A stretch of 56,198 nt of DNA, from the NCBI GenBank assembly GCA_020630975.1, contig JAHDID010000017.1:1-56198 (forward strand), in the 5' to 3' direction. The position numbers and the translations under genes were made by a program. Source of the stretch: Verrucomicrobiota bacterium. Its GTDB lineage: Bacteria; Verrucomicrobiota; Verrucomicrobiia; Verrucomicrobiales; DEV007. Every line of letters begins with the position of its first letter. Position 1 is the stretch's first letter. This document shows positions 8,168-16,746 of this stretch, one piece after another. The notes beneath the pieces were generated by a model, which saw only the letters and a program-made list of their open reading frames with translations, did no database searches and had not been told where the DNA came from.

Positions 8168-9391
8168 ATGAAAGCGCTCTCTATTGTCTCTACATTTTTG
8201 CTCCTGTTCTCCACTCAGGCTGAACTACCGGATAAGTACAACGAAGCGCTAGTCCCTGCCTATGAGCTGCCAGAGGTGCTGATCAAAGAGAATGGCGAGC
8301 GTGTGGAGGATGCGCTAGCATGGTCTGACAGACGCGCAGAGCTGCTGCAGTTGTTTGCCGAGCACATGCATGGGCACGTGCCAGCAGGGGTGAGCAATGA
8401 GATCTTTCCCAAAGTGAGAAAGCAGGTCGACTTTCTCGATGGTAGAGCCACGCTGCGCGAGGTGCGCGTACACTTCGTAGAGCCGGATGGTCCGTTCATG
8501 GATTTGCTGGTGATTCTGCCAGCAGGAGAGGGGCCGCACCCCTTGTTTTTGGGGTTTAACTTTGGTGGCAATCACACCATCCACCCGAGCAGAGACATCT
8601 CGCTGACGGAGAGTTGGGTGAAAAAGATCAGATGGATGCCGGAGGGCGCGGTAGTCGACCACCGTGCCACTGATCTAGGGCGTGGGTGTTGTCACCGCTG
8701 GCCAGTGGAGGATATGATCGACAGTGGCATCGGACTGGCTACCGCCTATTATGGCGACGTCGATCCCGACTTCGACGATGGTTTTAAAAACGGTGTGCAT
8801 GCCATTTTTGGCCAGCCAAAGAAGAATGAGTGGGGCAGCATCGCCACCTGGGCATGGGCTTTGAGCCGAGCCATGGATTACATCGAGACTGTGCCCGAGT
8901 GCGATAGTGAGAAAGTCGCTGTTTTTGGGCACTCTCGTCTGGGGAAAACCGCTCTATGGGCTGGTGCCAATGACACCCGATTTGCCATGGTGATCTCGAA
9001 CAATTCTGGCTCGGGTGGTGCAGCTCTTACCCGCCGGCGTTTTGGCGAGCGGCTGCAGGATGGCAATACCATGTTTCCCTATTGGTTCAGTAAGCGCTTT
9101 CACGACTATAATGAAAAAGAGGACACGCTACCGATCGATCAGCACCAGCTGCTGGCTTTGATCGCGCCACGCTGTCTGCATATCGCCTCTGCCTCTGAAG
9201 ATCTCTGGGCAGATCCCAAAGGGGAGTACCTTTCGGCTTACCACGCCGCCCCAGTCTACGAATTACTCGGTAAACAGGGCCTTGGTAAAGAAGTGCGGTA
9301 TCACAAACGCCACGGCAAGCACGATGTGATGCCCTTTGATTGGCAGCAGTTTATCAATACGTTTCAGAGCGAAGTGATCTTTGCCGACTAA
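8168..9391 (+). CDS. CE15-like glucuronoyl esterase / exported alpha-beta hydrolase
   Basis: 407 aa. The ATG at 8168 is chosen because it begins a clean signal peptide (MKALSIVSTFLLLFSTQAE). A GTG-initiated extension would abut the DUF1501 stop. The nucleophile elbow is GHSRLGKTALW with Ser at about 256, followed by the SNNSGSGGAALTRRRFGE block characteristic of bacterial carbohydrate esterase family 15; the catalytic His is probably in HGKHDV (about 385). CE15 enzymes cleave ester bonds between glucuronic acid and lignin alcohols or related polysaccharide esters. Its place directly after DUF1800/DUF1501 suggests co-transcription. Its stop codon abuts the stop of the convergent gene with no base between. 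Confidence 0.82.
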   Translation: MKALSIVSTFLLLFSTQAELPDKYNEALVPAYELPEVLIKENGERVEDALAWSDRRAELLQLFAEHMHGHVPAGVSNEIFPKVRKQVDFLDGRATLREVRVHFVEPDGPFMDLLVILPAGEGPHPLFLGFNFGGNHTIHPSRDISLTESWVKKIRWMPEGAVVDHRATDLGRGCCHRWPVEDMIDSGIGLATAYYGDVDPDFDDGFKNGVHAIFGQPKKNEWGSIATWAWALSRAMDYIETVPECDSEKVAVFGHSRLGKTALWAGANDTRFAMVISNNSGSGGAALTRRRFGERLQDGNTMFPYWFSKRFHDYNEKEDTLPIDQHQLLALIAPRCLHIASASEDLWADPKGEYLSAYHAAPVYELLGKQGLGKEVRYHKRHGKHDVMPFDWQQFINTFQSEVIFAD

Positions 9392-10681
9392 CTACTGGGC
9401 CTTTGGCTTACCTTTGAGCTGGGCGCCTACTTCTGTCACCAAGCTGGCCGGGAAGGTCCAGAATTGACTGTCTGGCTCGCGCACGAGGTCTCGCTCCAGC
9501 GGAGGGACACCGCGCATGAAGCTATCGATATCGCGACTGATGATCGGATTGCGATGAAAGTAGCTATGCCCGAGCGGATCCCGATCGAGTTTGTTGGTGC
9601 TGGTCACATCGATCATTTGGATCGTCGATTCGGAGGAAAGCACCTCGTCCTCCCAAGTCGTCGTCTCGGTCGAAGCTTTTCCCAGACGTGTGGCATCGAA
9701 GAGGAAGCTGGATAGCTGAAGGGCTTTGTCTTTCTGAGACGTGTAGACTGCCACTCGGTGCGTGGTGTCGTGAAAACGATCAAATACGGCATTCACGAAG
9801 GTCTGGAGATCCATGTCTGGAGCCGCGAGTGCTACCGAGCTTATTTTGTACTTCTGTTGCAGTTCTTCAGGCGATAAGCCTCTGTCGGCTAGGCGTAATT
9901 CCCGCAGCGCATTGACCACGATCGGGTTGCCCGCACTATGGGCGAGGATGTTGATCTGTTGAGCATCGGTCTCATCCGCTAGGATTTTGACCATGTTTCG
10001 AAAATGGCGCGTGCTGTAGATGGCATTACCTTTATCGATGAGGTAGCCGGACAAGCGACCTTCCGAAGGCCAGTCGAAGCTGATGACAGCCCCATCGCGA
10101 GCCTTGAAATGTGAGATTTCAGCGGCCAGTTCCGTATTTTTGATGAACTGGGTATTGTAGCCATGCACATAGATCGTGATCTGCTTCGACACGCTCTTTG
10201 CCAGTTCCCGATTGATGGCAGCTATCCAGGGGTGATCGGAGCGATCGCCGTCGTCGGCTAGGAGTCCTGCATAATGGCCCTGCGCCTGGAAACGCTCGAC
10301 ATCGCGAAGCTCGAATCTGGTGACACCGTCTCTGCCATTTTCTCTCAAGGTGTCAGAAATGATGTCCTTTTTGGACTGCCCATTGCTTCCTACAGCCACT
10401 TGGCCGATGGCAAGCTGTGGCGCTGGGCCATCGACTCGAGAGTCGCCAAAAGGGTCAGGTCCTTTGGCCTTAGGGTCTACATTGCGGCTGCTGACGATGA
10501 AGACTGGTATGGTCTCAGAATGATCCACATGGTGTAGCCGCTCAGCATGCGGAGTCTGGTGGTAATCCACCGGAGTCGGAGCCAGTCGAGTACGACCAGC
10601 CTTGGGGTTGGCACACTGAGTCAAAAAGGTGATGCAAATCACCGCATTGGCCAGTGCGATAAACCTCTTAGCTCCCTTCAT
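9392..10681 (-). CDS. DUF900-type alpha/beta hydrolase, putative lipoprotein
   Basis: About 429 aa from the ATG giving MKGAKRFIALANAVICITFLTQC; a longer frame adds ten unlikely residues. The N-terminus looks like a lipoprotein signal, although Gln directly before Cys departs from the usual Gly/Ala/Ser. The hydrolase core has ITIYVHGYNTQF (oxyanion strand), VISFDWPSEG and the nucleophile motif LAHSAGNPI (G/A-H-S-x-G), as in DUF900 esterase-like proteins. Substrate is unknown. Upstream are two palindromes that may control it. Confidence 0.8.
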   Translation of the reverse strand: MKGAKRFIALANAVICITFLTQCANPKAGRTRLAPTPVDYHQTPHAERLHHVDHSETIPVFIVSSRNVDPKAKGPDPFGDSRVDGPAPQLAIGQVAVGSNGQSKKDIISDTLRENGRDGVTRFELRDVERFQAQGHYAGLLADDGDRSDHPWIAAINRELAKSVSKQITIYVHGYNTQFIKNTELAAEISHFKARDGAVISFDWPSEGRLSGYLIDKGNAIYSTRHFRNMVKILADETDAQQINILAHSAGNPIVVNALRELRLADRGLSPEELQQKYKISSVALAAPDMDLQTFVNAVFDRFHDTTHRVAVYTSQKDKALQLSSFLFDATRLGKASTETTTWEDEVLSSESTIQMIDVTSTNKLDRDPLGHSYFHRNPIISRDIDSFMRGVPPLERDLVREPDSQFWTFPASLVTEVGAQLKGKPKAQ

Positions 10682-10712
10682 TTCACCGAAACAAAAGGCA
10701 CCTAAGCACAAG

Positions 10713-10754
10713 ATTTTCTGAATGTGTCAGAAAATTTAAGTTTTCTTAGAAAAC
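10713..10754. promoter_or_regulatory. two adjacent palindromes sharing TTTTCT half-sites
   Basis: ATTTTCTGA (10713-10721), five bases, TCAGAAAAT (10727-10735) is a perfect 9-bp inverted repeat. It is followed by GTTTTCT-T-AGAAAAC (10740-10754), a second perfect palindrome. Both lie in the 97-bp gap between the GYF gene stop and the DUF900 gene start. The shared TTTTCT/AGAAAA half-sites suggest a tandem operator. A terminator is less likely because the stems are AT-rich and no uridine run follows. Confidence 0.4.
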
Positions 10755-10778
10755 AAGAAGAATGAACTAATGTGAGCT

Positions 10779-11693
10779 TTAAGCCACAACGTCAGGGGCA
10801 ATTGCCAGATGATTGATGCCTCGGCACATCTGATAGTGCATGAAGGGCATCAAAATGGGTAAAAATACGAGTGTAACGACGCATGCTGCAATGAAAAAAC
10901 CTTGGCTAACGTTGGGGTAGCTCACAGAGGTAGACAGGCTTTTTTTGGTGTTATAATGGCCCGCCCAACCACAATAAACGATGAAAAAACCCACGAGGTT
11001 AACAATAGGACAGAGAAATAGAAAGACGGCAGCCACTGGACCCATATTTACAGTAGGAACGTCCTGTATGTATTTCCAGCCGCGATAGACGTAGACGGCC
11101 TGAAGATAAACCGGCCAAAAGATAACTGCTAGTATCAGAAGGGGAAAAAACGTCAGAATCCCAGTACTTACATTGTCAGGATCTAAATTCAAAGAAGAGG
11201 CAATCTCTCTCAGTTTTTCTTGTATGTCCGCCACCTGCTGCTGCGCTTCTGTGGTAGTAGCTTGAATCCCTACACCCTCGATCGGATCTCCAAAAGCGTT
11301 GATTGCTATAATAACCCCGATAAAAATTAACGGTAAAGCTATAAATATGCTGATAAACGAGAATAGAAGCAGCGCAAAACTAGCGCCTTTTCGGGCCTCT
11401 GTTCTTGTTTTGGTCCGAGTTACCAGTTTCCGACTCGGACTGGATCTGACGACTCTTGGTTGAGGTTGCGTCTGAACCGCTGTTGTTTGAGGTTGGGTGG
11501 CTTGCGGGAATATGCCCTGAAATTCGACAAAACTGTTTAAGGTAAGCCAATCAGCCATACCAGCTGTCCATACCGTATCTGTTGGCTGCACCTGCTGGCT
11601 TCGCGCCATAGTCAGCAACTGACTGCCAGTATAGGGGCCGTACGACGCGCCCGCCCTAGTCAGGTTGTAACTCGCATTAGGATCTAAATTCAT
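10779..11693 (-). CDS. GYF_2-domain membrane protein
   Basis: 304 aa from the ATG giving MNLDPNASYNLTRAG. Residues 8-55 (YNLTRAGASYGPYTGSQLLTMARSQQVQPTDTVWTAGMADW) match the GYF_2 domain often fused to membrane proteins in this phylum. A basic linker with KLVTRTKTRTEARK precedes four to five transmembrane helices (about 105-130, 185-205, 225-250 and 262-290). The membrane part resembles DUF4190/DUF4234-like proteins. A peptide-binding or scaffolding role is inferred only from the GYF domain. It runs in the same direction as the large gene upstream, with a 49-bp gap. Confidence 0.7.
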   Translation of the reverse strand: MNLDPNASYNLTRAGASYGPYTGSQLLTMARSQQVQPTDTVWTAGMADWLTLNSFVEFQGIFPQATQPQTTAVQTQPQPRVVRSSPSRKLVTRTKTRTEARKGASFALLLFSFISIFIALPLIFIGVIIAINAFGDPIEGVGIQATTTEAQQQVADIQEKLREIASSLNLDPDNVSTGILTFFPLLILAVIFWPVYLQAVYVYRGWKYIQDVPTVNMGPVAAVFLFLCPIVNLVGFFIVYCGWAGHYNTKKSLSTSVSYPNVSQGFFIAACVVTLVFLPILMPFMHYQMCRGINHLAIAPDVVA

Positions 11694-11742
11694 TTGTTGG
11701 CGGCGATCATAGAAACAGATCGCGACCCAATCAAACAAATTT

Positions 11743-14700
11743 CTACTTCGCTACGATCTCTCCGAGCATGGTCATATCGTGCCCAGGGAAGGTGCAGACA
11801 AATGGGTACTTACCTGGCTTTTCTAGGGTGAATTCGATCATGTCTTCTTCGCCTGCATTGAGCATCTTGGTGGCGGCTATGATGTCGCTGTGCTCGGGTA
11901 GCCAGCCTTTGGCGAAGCCTTCGGCTCCTAGGGCCACTGCAGCGGCAGCGATTTCTTTGTTTTTGCCGGGCTGTGTCACCACTAGATTGTGCGCCATCTT
12001 ATCTGGATTGTGCAGGATCAATGTGATCTTCTTGCCTACAGGCACGGTCAGAGTCGCCTTGTCGAACTTTAGCTTACCTTCTAGAGCCGTCACCTCCACT
12101 TGGGTGGGGTCGGGTTTGGCTTGCTTTGGTATTTCTAGCTTTAGCCTCCGCGCAGCGGCTTTGGCTTGATTGGCCACCCCGCCGTTTTCATCAAACACGG
12201 CTGCCAGAATTCTCTCTTTGAGCTGAGTCTGCCGAGCATCACCCGCTGCCTTTAGCAGAACGATTTTCTGCGCCGGATCGGTCCAGGCCTTGTCGAGGGC
12301 GGCTTGGGTCATCTCGATCGACTCTGGGGAGCCGGTCTTGCGATAAGCGAGCTCGGTGACCGCCATCGCAGCCCAATACCCCTCGGGTGAGGAAGGCTGG
12401 CTGTGCAGCAACTGCTCTAAAGCGGTGTGATGATTCTCCAGTTTGCGCTCCTTGAGGAAGGTCTGGCGGGTGGTCTCCAGCTCCTTGCGCGCACCCGATG
12501 CATTTTTCAGAGTATTGAGAGCCGCTAGTGAGCCGCTCAGCGCATCGGTGCTGTCGCTAGCCATCAGTATCTTCACCGCATTCATCAGCGCATTAGGTGA
12601 ACTGGCTGGATCTTTGGCGCAGTTTACCACGATTGGCAGGGCTTTAGCGGGCACATCGGGGCTGCTGGCCAGCTGCCCCACCACTGCAGCAGATTGACTG
12701 CTATCGGCCAAGGCCAGTTCGATCATTCTATCGAGAGCATCATTCGCTGGGATCCGGTTTTTACTGAGCTTTGATAAGGTGAAACTGGCCTCCTCATCAT
12801 TTGCCGTGGTCAAAATCTTGCGCAGCTCAGTGAGAATACGATCGGACTGGTCCCAGGTGGTCAGTGTGTAGTAGGGCCCTCGCGTGTCTGGGCGTGTGCC
12901 CCAGGAGTCGCCAGTCCACTCATCTTCGATGTGATAGAGGCGAGCTAGGGTCGAGATCAGAGGTCGGCGTTTGTCGAGAGTGGTCTCTGTGGCGAGGCGA
13001 GTCAGGAGACTATCGACGACTTCCACTTTGTGGATACGCATCAGTGCCCAGGCGGCTGCCTTTCGAGTGTCGCTATCGTCAGAGCCGATGTACTCGAGTG
13101 CGGCCTCGTGAGCTCCCATCTGCGCTAGAGCACGGTAGGTGGTGTGGCGGATCACCACATCGGCGGAGGCGAGATGTTGGGCGATATCGCCTGCATGGGC
13201 TTGCAGATCCTGCTGCACAGTGAAGAAGATCGACTCCATAATCGCCCGTGAATCGGTCTGGCTGTAGATGCGTGTCAGCAGTGCTTTTGCCGTATCATCG
13301 CCCGCAGGGATGTGCACATCGGCCAATGCGCGAATGACAAAGGGCATCAAATCTGACGCGATCTCTAAGCCTGCGATGTGAGTGAAAGCCCCATCAATAT
13401 CGCCCTGGGTTAGGGTGAAGACAGCAGCGATGCGATCGGCTAAGTCATACTCGGTATCCTGAATCATCACGCTCAGCTCATCGATGGCACGATCCTCGAG
13501 AGGGCCGCGCCGGAGTAGGGCGCGCTGTGCTGCTAGGGTGCGGATGTGAGATGGGGAGTCGAGAGCCTCGATCAGCTCGCTAGGGCTCATAGCTGCGAAG
13601 TCGGGCAGGGCCTCGGGCTGGTAGCCACTTGGCGTCACTCGAGCGATGTAGCCCTGATCTGGTCCTGCCCAAGCGAAATTACCAGGTCCTTTCCAGGATG
13701 ACTGGTAGACGGCGGACATCCCGTCGACTGTAGCATCTGTCGGCTTGGTCATTTTGATGAAAACCTCTGGGGCAGCAGTCTCTTTGTAAGTGCCTCCAGC
13801 CACTTCTACATCATGCCGGTAGGAGCCGGTGCGGCCCCAGTCTACAGTGTAGGGGGCGTCGTTCCATTTGTCTGGGAAACCCGGCTCATGGATGTAGACA
13901 CCGCCGCAGCCAGATCCACCACCATAGTCGGCGAGAGGCGCGATCGTCTCTTTATCGAAGTTTTTGTAGAGTCTAGGGTAGCCGTGGTCTGCCAGTGGCG
14001 TCAGGTGATGAAAGCGCACATCCCAGCCACCGCCGTCGTTGGTATTATCTCGGGAGAAAAGATCGAGGCGCGGCGACATCGGTGTGGCCAGGATATTTCG
14101 GGTGCCGGTGGAGTAGAGCTCTAGCCCAGTGCCGTCGGGGCGGAAGCGCAGCACACCACCACCACGGTGCTCTAGTTTGGTACCATCTGCCCCAGTCGCC
14201 TCCATGAAGCCGAAGTCGCCGCCAGCCACATAGATCCAGCCATCGATACCCATCTCCAGACCATTGGTGGTGTGGTCTGCGGGACGATCCTCAAATCCAA
14301 AGGCAATGTCGGAAATCAGACGCTGAGACTCCTCCGCCACACCATCGTGATCGCGATCATAGAATACTGAGATGTGCGGAGGGTGCAGCAGGTAGAGACG
14401 ATCGTGGTCCCATATGAGCCCGCGAGGGGAGTCGATATCGCGGATGAAAGGGATGACTTCGTCGGCACGGCCATCAGCATCCGTATCGCGCAAGCGCAGC
14501 ACTCGGCCACGACCTGGCTCTCGGCCTAGCGAGCCATTGCCATCGGAGGAGACGTAGAGATCTCCATTGGGCGCGGCACCGACGTAGACTGGGTAATTGG
14601 CCATCTGCCAGGGCGCAAAGAGCGACACATCGAAGCCCTCGGGCACCTTCACATCTTTGAGGATGGCTGCTTCCTCTGCGGGCTCTAGCTTTACGGCTTT

Positions 14701-16095
14701 TGCGGGGATGTTGCCAGCTGTCTTGTAGGGATCGACGATGGGTTGAGTCACAACGATCGTCTTATCACCTACTGGATGTAGTTTTAGCGGTTTACCATCG
14801 GCACCTTTCAGCTGCATTTCGCGGATGGCGGGCCACATGCCTTTTTCCTGCTTTAGCAGCGTTACCCTGAGGAATTTCGTGTTTTCAGCTTTGAACTGAT
14901 CTGTGGTATCGGATTTTCTGAGATTGGTCGAGCCGTCGTAGGCTAGGTCCCAAGCTTTGCCATCTGTAGAGGATTCGATTTTATACTGGTACCATTGGTT
15001 ACCGATCTCCCATTTGATGTTTGATTCGGTGATGGTAGTTGGCTTGTCGAATTCTAGCTGCAACCACGAGGGATAAGAGCCGTCCTTCGCCGTCCAACGA
15101 GTGCTCCCTGTGCCATCGATGGCATGCCAAGGGAAATGGCCTGGAGGGTTTTGCACTGAAGCGGCAGTGAGTGTGGTGGGAATGCTATCCTTATCTGGAT
15201 TGACTTTAGGCAGGCCTGCCGCGGCCGCTTTCTTGGGATCTGGGTTGGCAGGGATCTCAGTGATCAGATTTGAGCCGGTGTAGGGCTGCAGATAGGCGTC
15301 GGTGAGATTGTTGGTGGTCCAGAGCAGACCGCGAGTGACCAGATCCAGATACTTCGGATCTTTCACCACATCGGTGTAGTGCCCTAGGCTGGTGGAAAAA
15401 GAGCGGGCACCCTGTTTGGTATTGGTCCAGGCGACGATGGCGACATCAGTCTGCTTTTGACCACCCTTGTCATAAGTCTGAGTGCCCATGGCGAGGGGCT
15501 CGGCATCGTAGACATCTTCATTGTTGTAGAGCTCGTCCTTTTCGATATGCCAGTCGGCGGAGATCGGCGCAGTGATCGGGTGCTCTTTGTTGGTAAACTG
15601 CACATCGATCGGCTTGTGCGGACCGTGGCGAGTCGACTTCAGGCCGATGTGCTTGTGCCAACGCTCGCTCTTGCTGCGAAATGAGTGCATCGCACAGTGC
15701 AGATGAACGGATGGCACGGTCTGGTGAGCTGCGAGGATGTTATCGAGGATCTTTTCGTCACGATTGCCAGCCGCACATTCGTCGTGGATGACCACATCGT
15801 AACCTGCTGCCCAGTCAGGGTCGCTAAACATGGGGAAGGGAGGATTGACCGACTTGTCACGCGTCCAGATCACGTCGACTCGGACATTGGCCCGCTCTTG
15901 GATGCCTTTGTAAAGGACCTCGTGTTGACCGACGTAGTCATGGCAGCAGCCTCCAGCGATCAAAAGAGCTTTCAGAGGTCGGCTATTCGCTTTGGTCTCT
16001 GAGCCGCTATTTTGCGCGATACCTAGGTAAGACACCAGTGCGATCAGAGCTGAAACTACCAAAATCAGAGGCAGGATAGGTTTGCGATTTCTCAT
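11743..16095 (-). CDS. ThuA / discoidin / PVC-type dehydrogenase / HEAT / azurin multidomain protein
   Basis: 1450 aa from MRNRKPILPLILV, an N-terminal signal or anchor. Domains in order: ThuA-like (about 43-270; LLIAGGCCHDY, VPSVHLHCAMHSFR, SLGHYTD); F5/8-type discoidin (about 310-430); six-bladed beta-propeller of the PVC-type membrane-bound dehydrogenase family (about 485-820; VPEGFDVSLFA, GRVLRLRDTDADGRAD, TTNGLEMGIDGWIYVA); HEAT repeats (about 830-1290); and a C-terminal azurin-like cupredoxin (about 1340-1450) with a His in MAHNLVV and Cys/His/Met in VCTFPGHDMTM as likely type-1 copper ligands. I saw no CxxCH haem motif, which these propeller proteins often carry; the copper domain may be the redox carrier. 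Substrate is probably a sugar or sugar derivative. Large PVC proteins with this order occur in Verrucomicrobiota. Confidence 0.88.
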   Translation of the reverse strand: MRNRKPILPLILVVSALIALVSYLGIAQNSGSETKANSRPLKALLIAGGCCHDYVGQHEVLYKGIQERANVRVDVIWTRDKSVNPPFPMFSDPDWAAGYDVVIHDECAAGNRDEKILDNILAAHQTVPSVHLHCAMHSFRSKSERWHKHIGLKSTRHGPHKPIDVQFTNKEHPITAPISADWHIEKDELYNNEDVYDAEPLAMGTQTYDKGGQKQTDVAIVAWTNTKQGARSFSTSLGHYTDVVKDPKYLDLVTRGLLWTTNNLTDAYLQPYTGSNLITEIPANPDPKKAAAAGLPKVNPDKDSIPTTLTAASVQNPPGHFPWHAIDGTGSTRWTAKDGSYPSWLQLEFDKPTTITESNIKWEIGNQWYQYKIESSTDGKAWDLAYDGSTNLRKSDTTDQFKAENTKFLRVTLLKQEKGMWPAIREMQLKGADGKPLKLHPVGDKTIVVTQPIVDPYKTAGNIPAKAVKLEPAEEAAILKDVKVPEGFDVSLFAPWQMANYPVYVGAAPNGDLYVSSDGNGSLGREPGRGRVLRLRDTDADGRADEVIPFIRDIDSPRGLIWDHDRLYLLHPPHISVFYDRDHDGVAEESQRLISDIAFGFEDRPADHTTNGLEMGIDGWIYVAGGDFGFMEATGADGTKLEHRGGGVLRFRPDGTGLELYSTGTRNILATPMSPRLDLFSRDNTNDGGGWDVRFHHLTPLADHGYPRLYKNFDKETIAPLADYGGGSGCGGVYIHEPGFPDKWNDAPYTVDWGRTGSYRHDVEVAGGTYKETAAPEVFIKMTKPTDATVDGMSAVYQSSWKGPGNFAWAGPDQGYIARVTPSGYQPEALPDFAAMSPSELIEALDSPSHIRTLAAQRALLRRGPLEDRAIDELSVMIQDTEYDLADRIAAVFTLTQGDIDGAFTHIAGLEIASDLMPFVIRALADVHIPAGDDTAKALLTRIYSQTDSRAIMESIFFTVQQDLQAHAGDIAQHLASADVVIRHTTYRALAQMGAHEAALEYIGSDDSDTRKAAAWALMRIHKVEVVDSLLTRLATETTLDKRRPLISTLARLYHIEDEWTGDSWGTRPDTRGPYYTLTTWDQSDRILTELRKILTTANDEEASFTLSKLSKNRIPANDALDRMIELALADSSQSAAVVGQLASSPDVPAKALPIVVNCAKDPASSPNALMNAVKILMASDSTDALSGSLAALNTLKNASGARKELETTRQTFLKERKLENHHTALEQLLHSQPSSPEGYWAAMAVTELAYRKTGSPESIEMTQAALDKAWTDPAQKIVLLKAAGDARQTQLKERILAAVFDENGGVANQAKAAARRLKLEIPKQAKPDPTQVEVTALEGKLKFDKATLTVPVGKKITLILHNPDKMAHNLVVTQPGKNKEIAAAAVALGAEGFAKGWLPEHSDIIAATKMLNAGEEDMIEFTLEKPGKYPFVCTFPGHDMTMLGEIVAK

Positions 16096-16125
16096 CGGCA
16101 GCACCTTGCTATGAGAGGCAACTTT

Positions 16126-16216
16126 GTCTAGGCGGTTTAACAGGCCTAAATCAGCTCTATTTTGATGAAAATTAGGATGTAAAACCGGCCTGTTTACGAG
16201 CGTCTAGGGCGGTTTA
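16126..16216. promoter_or_regulatory. divergent promoter region with direct and inverted repeats
   Basis: GTCTAGGCGGTTTA (16126-16139) recurs as GTCTAGGGCGGTTTA (16202-16216), 76 bases away. Between them AACAGGCC (16139-16146) and GGCCTGTT (16187-16194) form a perfect 8-bp inverted repeat. The block sits between the divergent 1450-aa PVC gene and the UGA-containing HMA gene, so it probably holds operators for one or both. No convincing -35/-10 pair was identified. Confidence 0.4.
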
Positions 16217-16248
16217 CTTTTGTCTTGGGATGTGTTTTGATCTTTGAG

Positions 16249-16686
16249 ATGCAACTCCTCGACCAATCATTTCGTTTCACTTTGGTTCTTGTCTGGTTTC
16301 TGGCAGTTTCAGGTATCGTCATAGCTGAGGAAAAACAAGCCAACCCCAAGCGGACACCATTTCAGGCTGAGCTCGGAGATGTGATCTACCTCTCGGCGAT
16401 GACCGGGGTGAAATGAACGGGGTGCAGAAAGAAAGTCCGTGCGGCTTTCTCGACATTGGCAGGCTACAAATCCATGAAGATCGCATCTCGCGATGATGGC
16501 ACCCAGAAAGTGACGCTACTCACCGATGGCAGTGAGCCGCTCTCTCAAGACCAAGCCATCGCCGCGCTGGGAGATCGTGCCCAGCGCTACACTGTGGTCA
16601 CATGGGTGGTGGGCAAGCCACTGGGTCCCTATGGCGTATCGCAGGCAAATAAGCGCCGCAACGCCGAAGCACAGGAATCGAAGTGA
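16249..16686 (+). CDS. exported HMA-domain protein, predicted selenoprotein (in-frame UGA in UxxC)
   Basis: A continuous reading frame interrupted by one TGA at 16414-16416; read through, it gives 145 aa. ATG 16249 opens a signal peptide (MQLLDQSFRFTLVLVWFLAVSGIVIA). The mature part has the beta-alpha-beta-beta-alpha-beta pattern of an HMA domain: strand VIYLSAMT, then GVK-U-TGCRKKVRAAFSTLAGYK, strand QKVTLLTDG, helix LSQDQAIAALGD, strand YTVVTW. The TGA falls exactly on the first cysteine of the metal-binding CxxC (Sec56-Thr-Gly-Cys59), and codon choice and protein character are unchanged on both sides. A bSECIS-like hairpin follows at 16430-16450. Sec insertion is therefore the favoured reading; a Cys-to-stop nonsense mutation (TGC or TGT to TGA) is the alternative. 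No sel genes lie in the window. The role is probably periplasmic binding of a soft metal or a redox function. Confidence 0.72.
16430..16450 (+). promoter_or_regulatory. candidate bacterial SECIS hairpin
   Basis: AGAAAGTC (16430-16437) pairs with GGCTTTCT (16443-16450): eight pairs including one G-U, closing a 5-nt loop CGUGC. The loop begins 21 nt after the UGA (16414-16416) and has G as its second base. Known bSECIS elements have a small apical loop with a G among the first two bases, about 16-37 nt after the UGA, so this fits. It lies inside the coding frame, as bacterial SECIS elements do. Confidence 0.6.
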
Positions 16687-16746
16687 GCGTTTGAATTGTA
16701 GAGTGTTGAAAAACGTTTAGACGGCGCTTACTGAACGCTCAGTTCA

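Noticed and set aside
16249-16686. Two separate small genes (one ending at 16416, one starting at 16456)
   Set aside because: Both are in the same frame, and the join completes an HMA domain with the TGA on a conserved Cys. A single gene with Sec, or with a nonsense mutation, explains it better.
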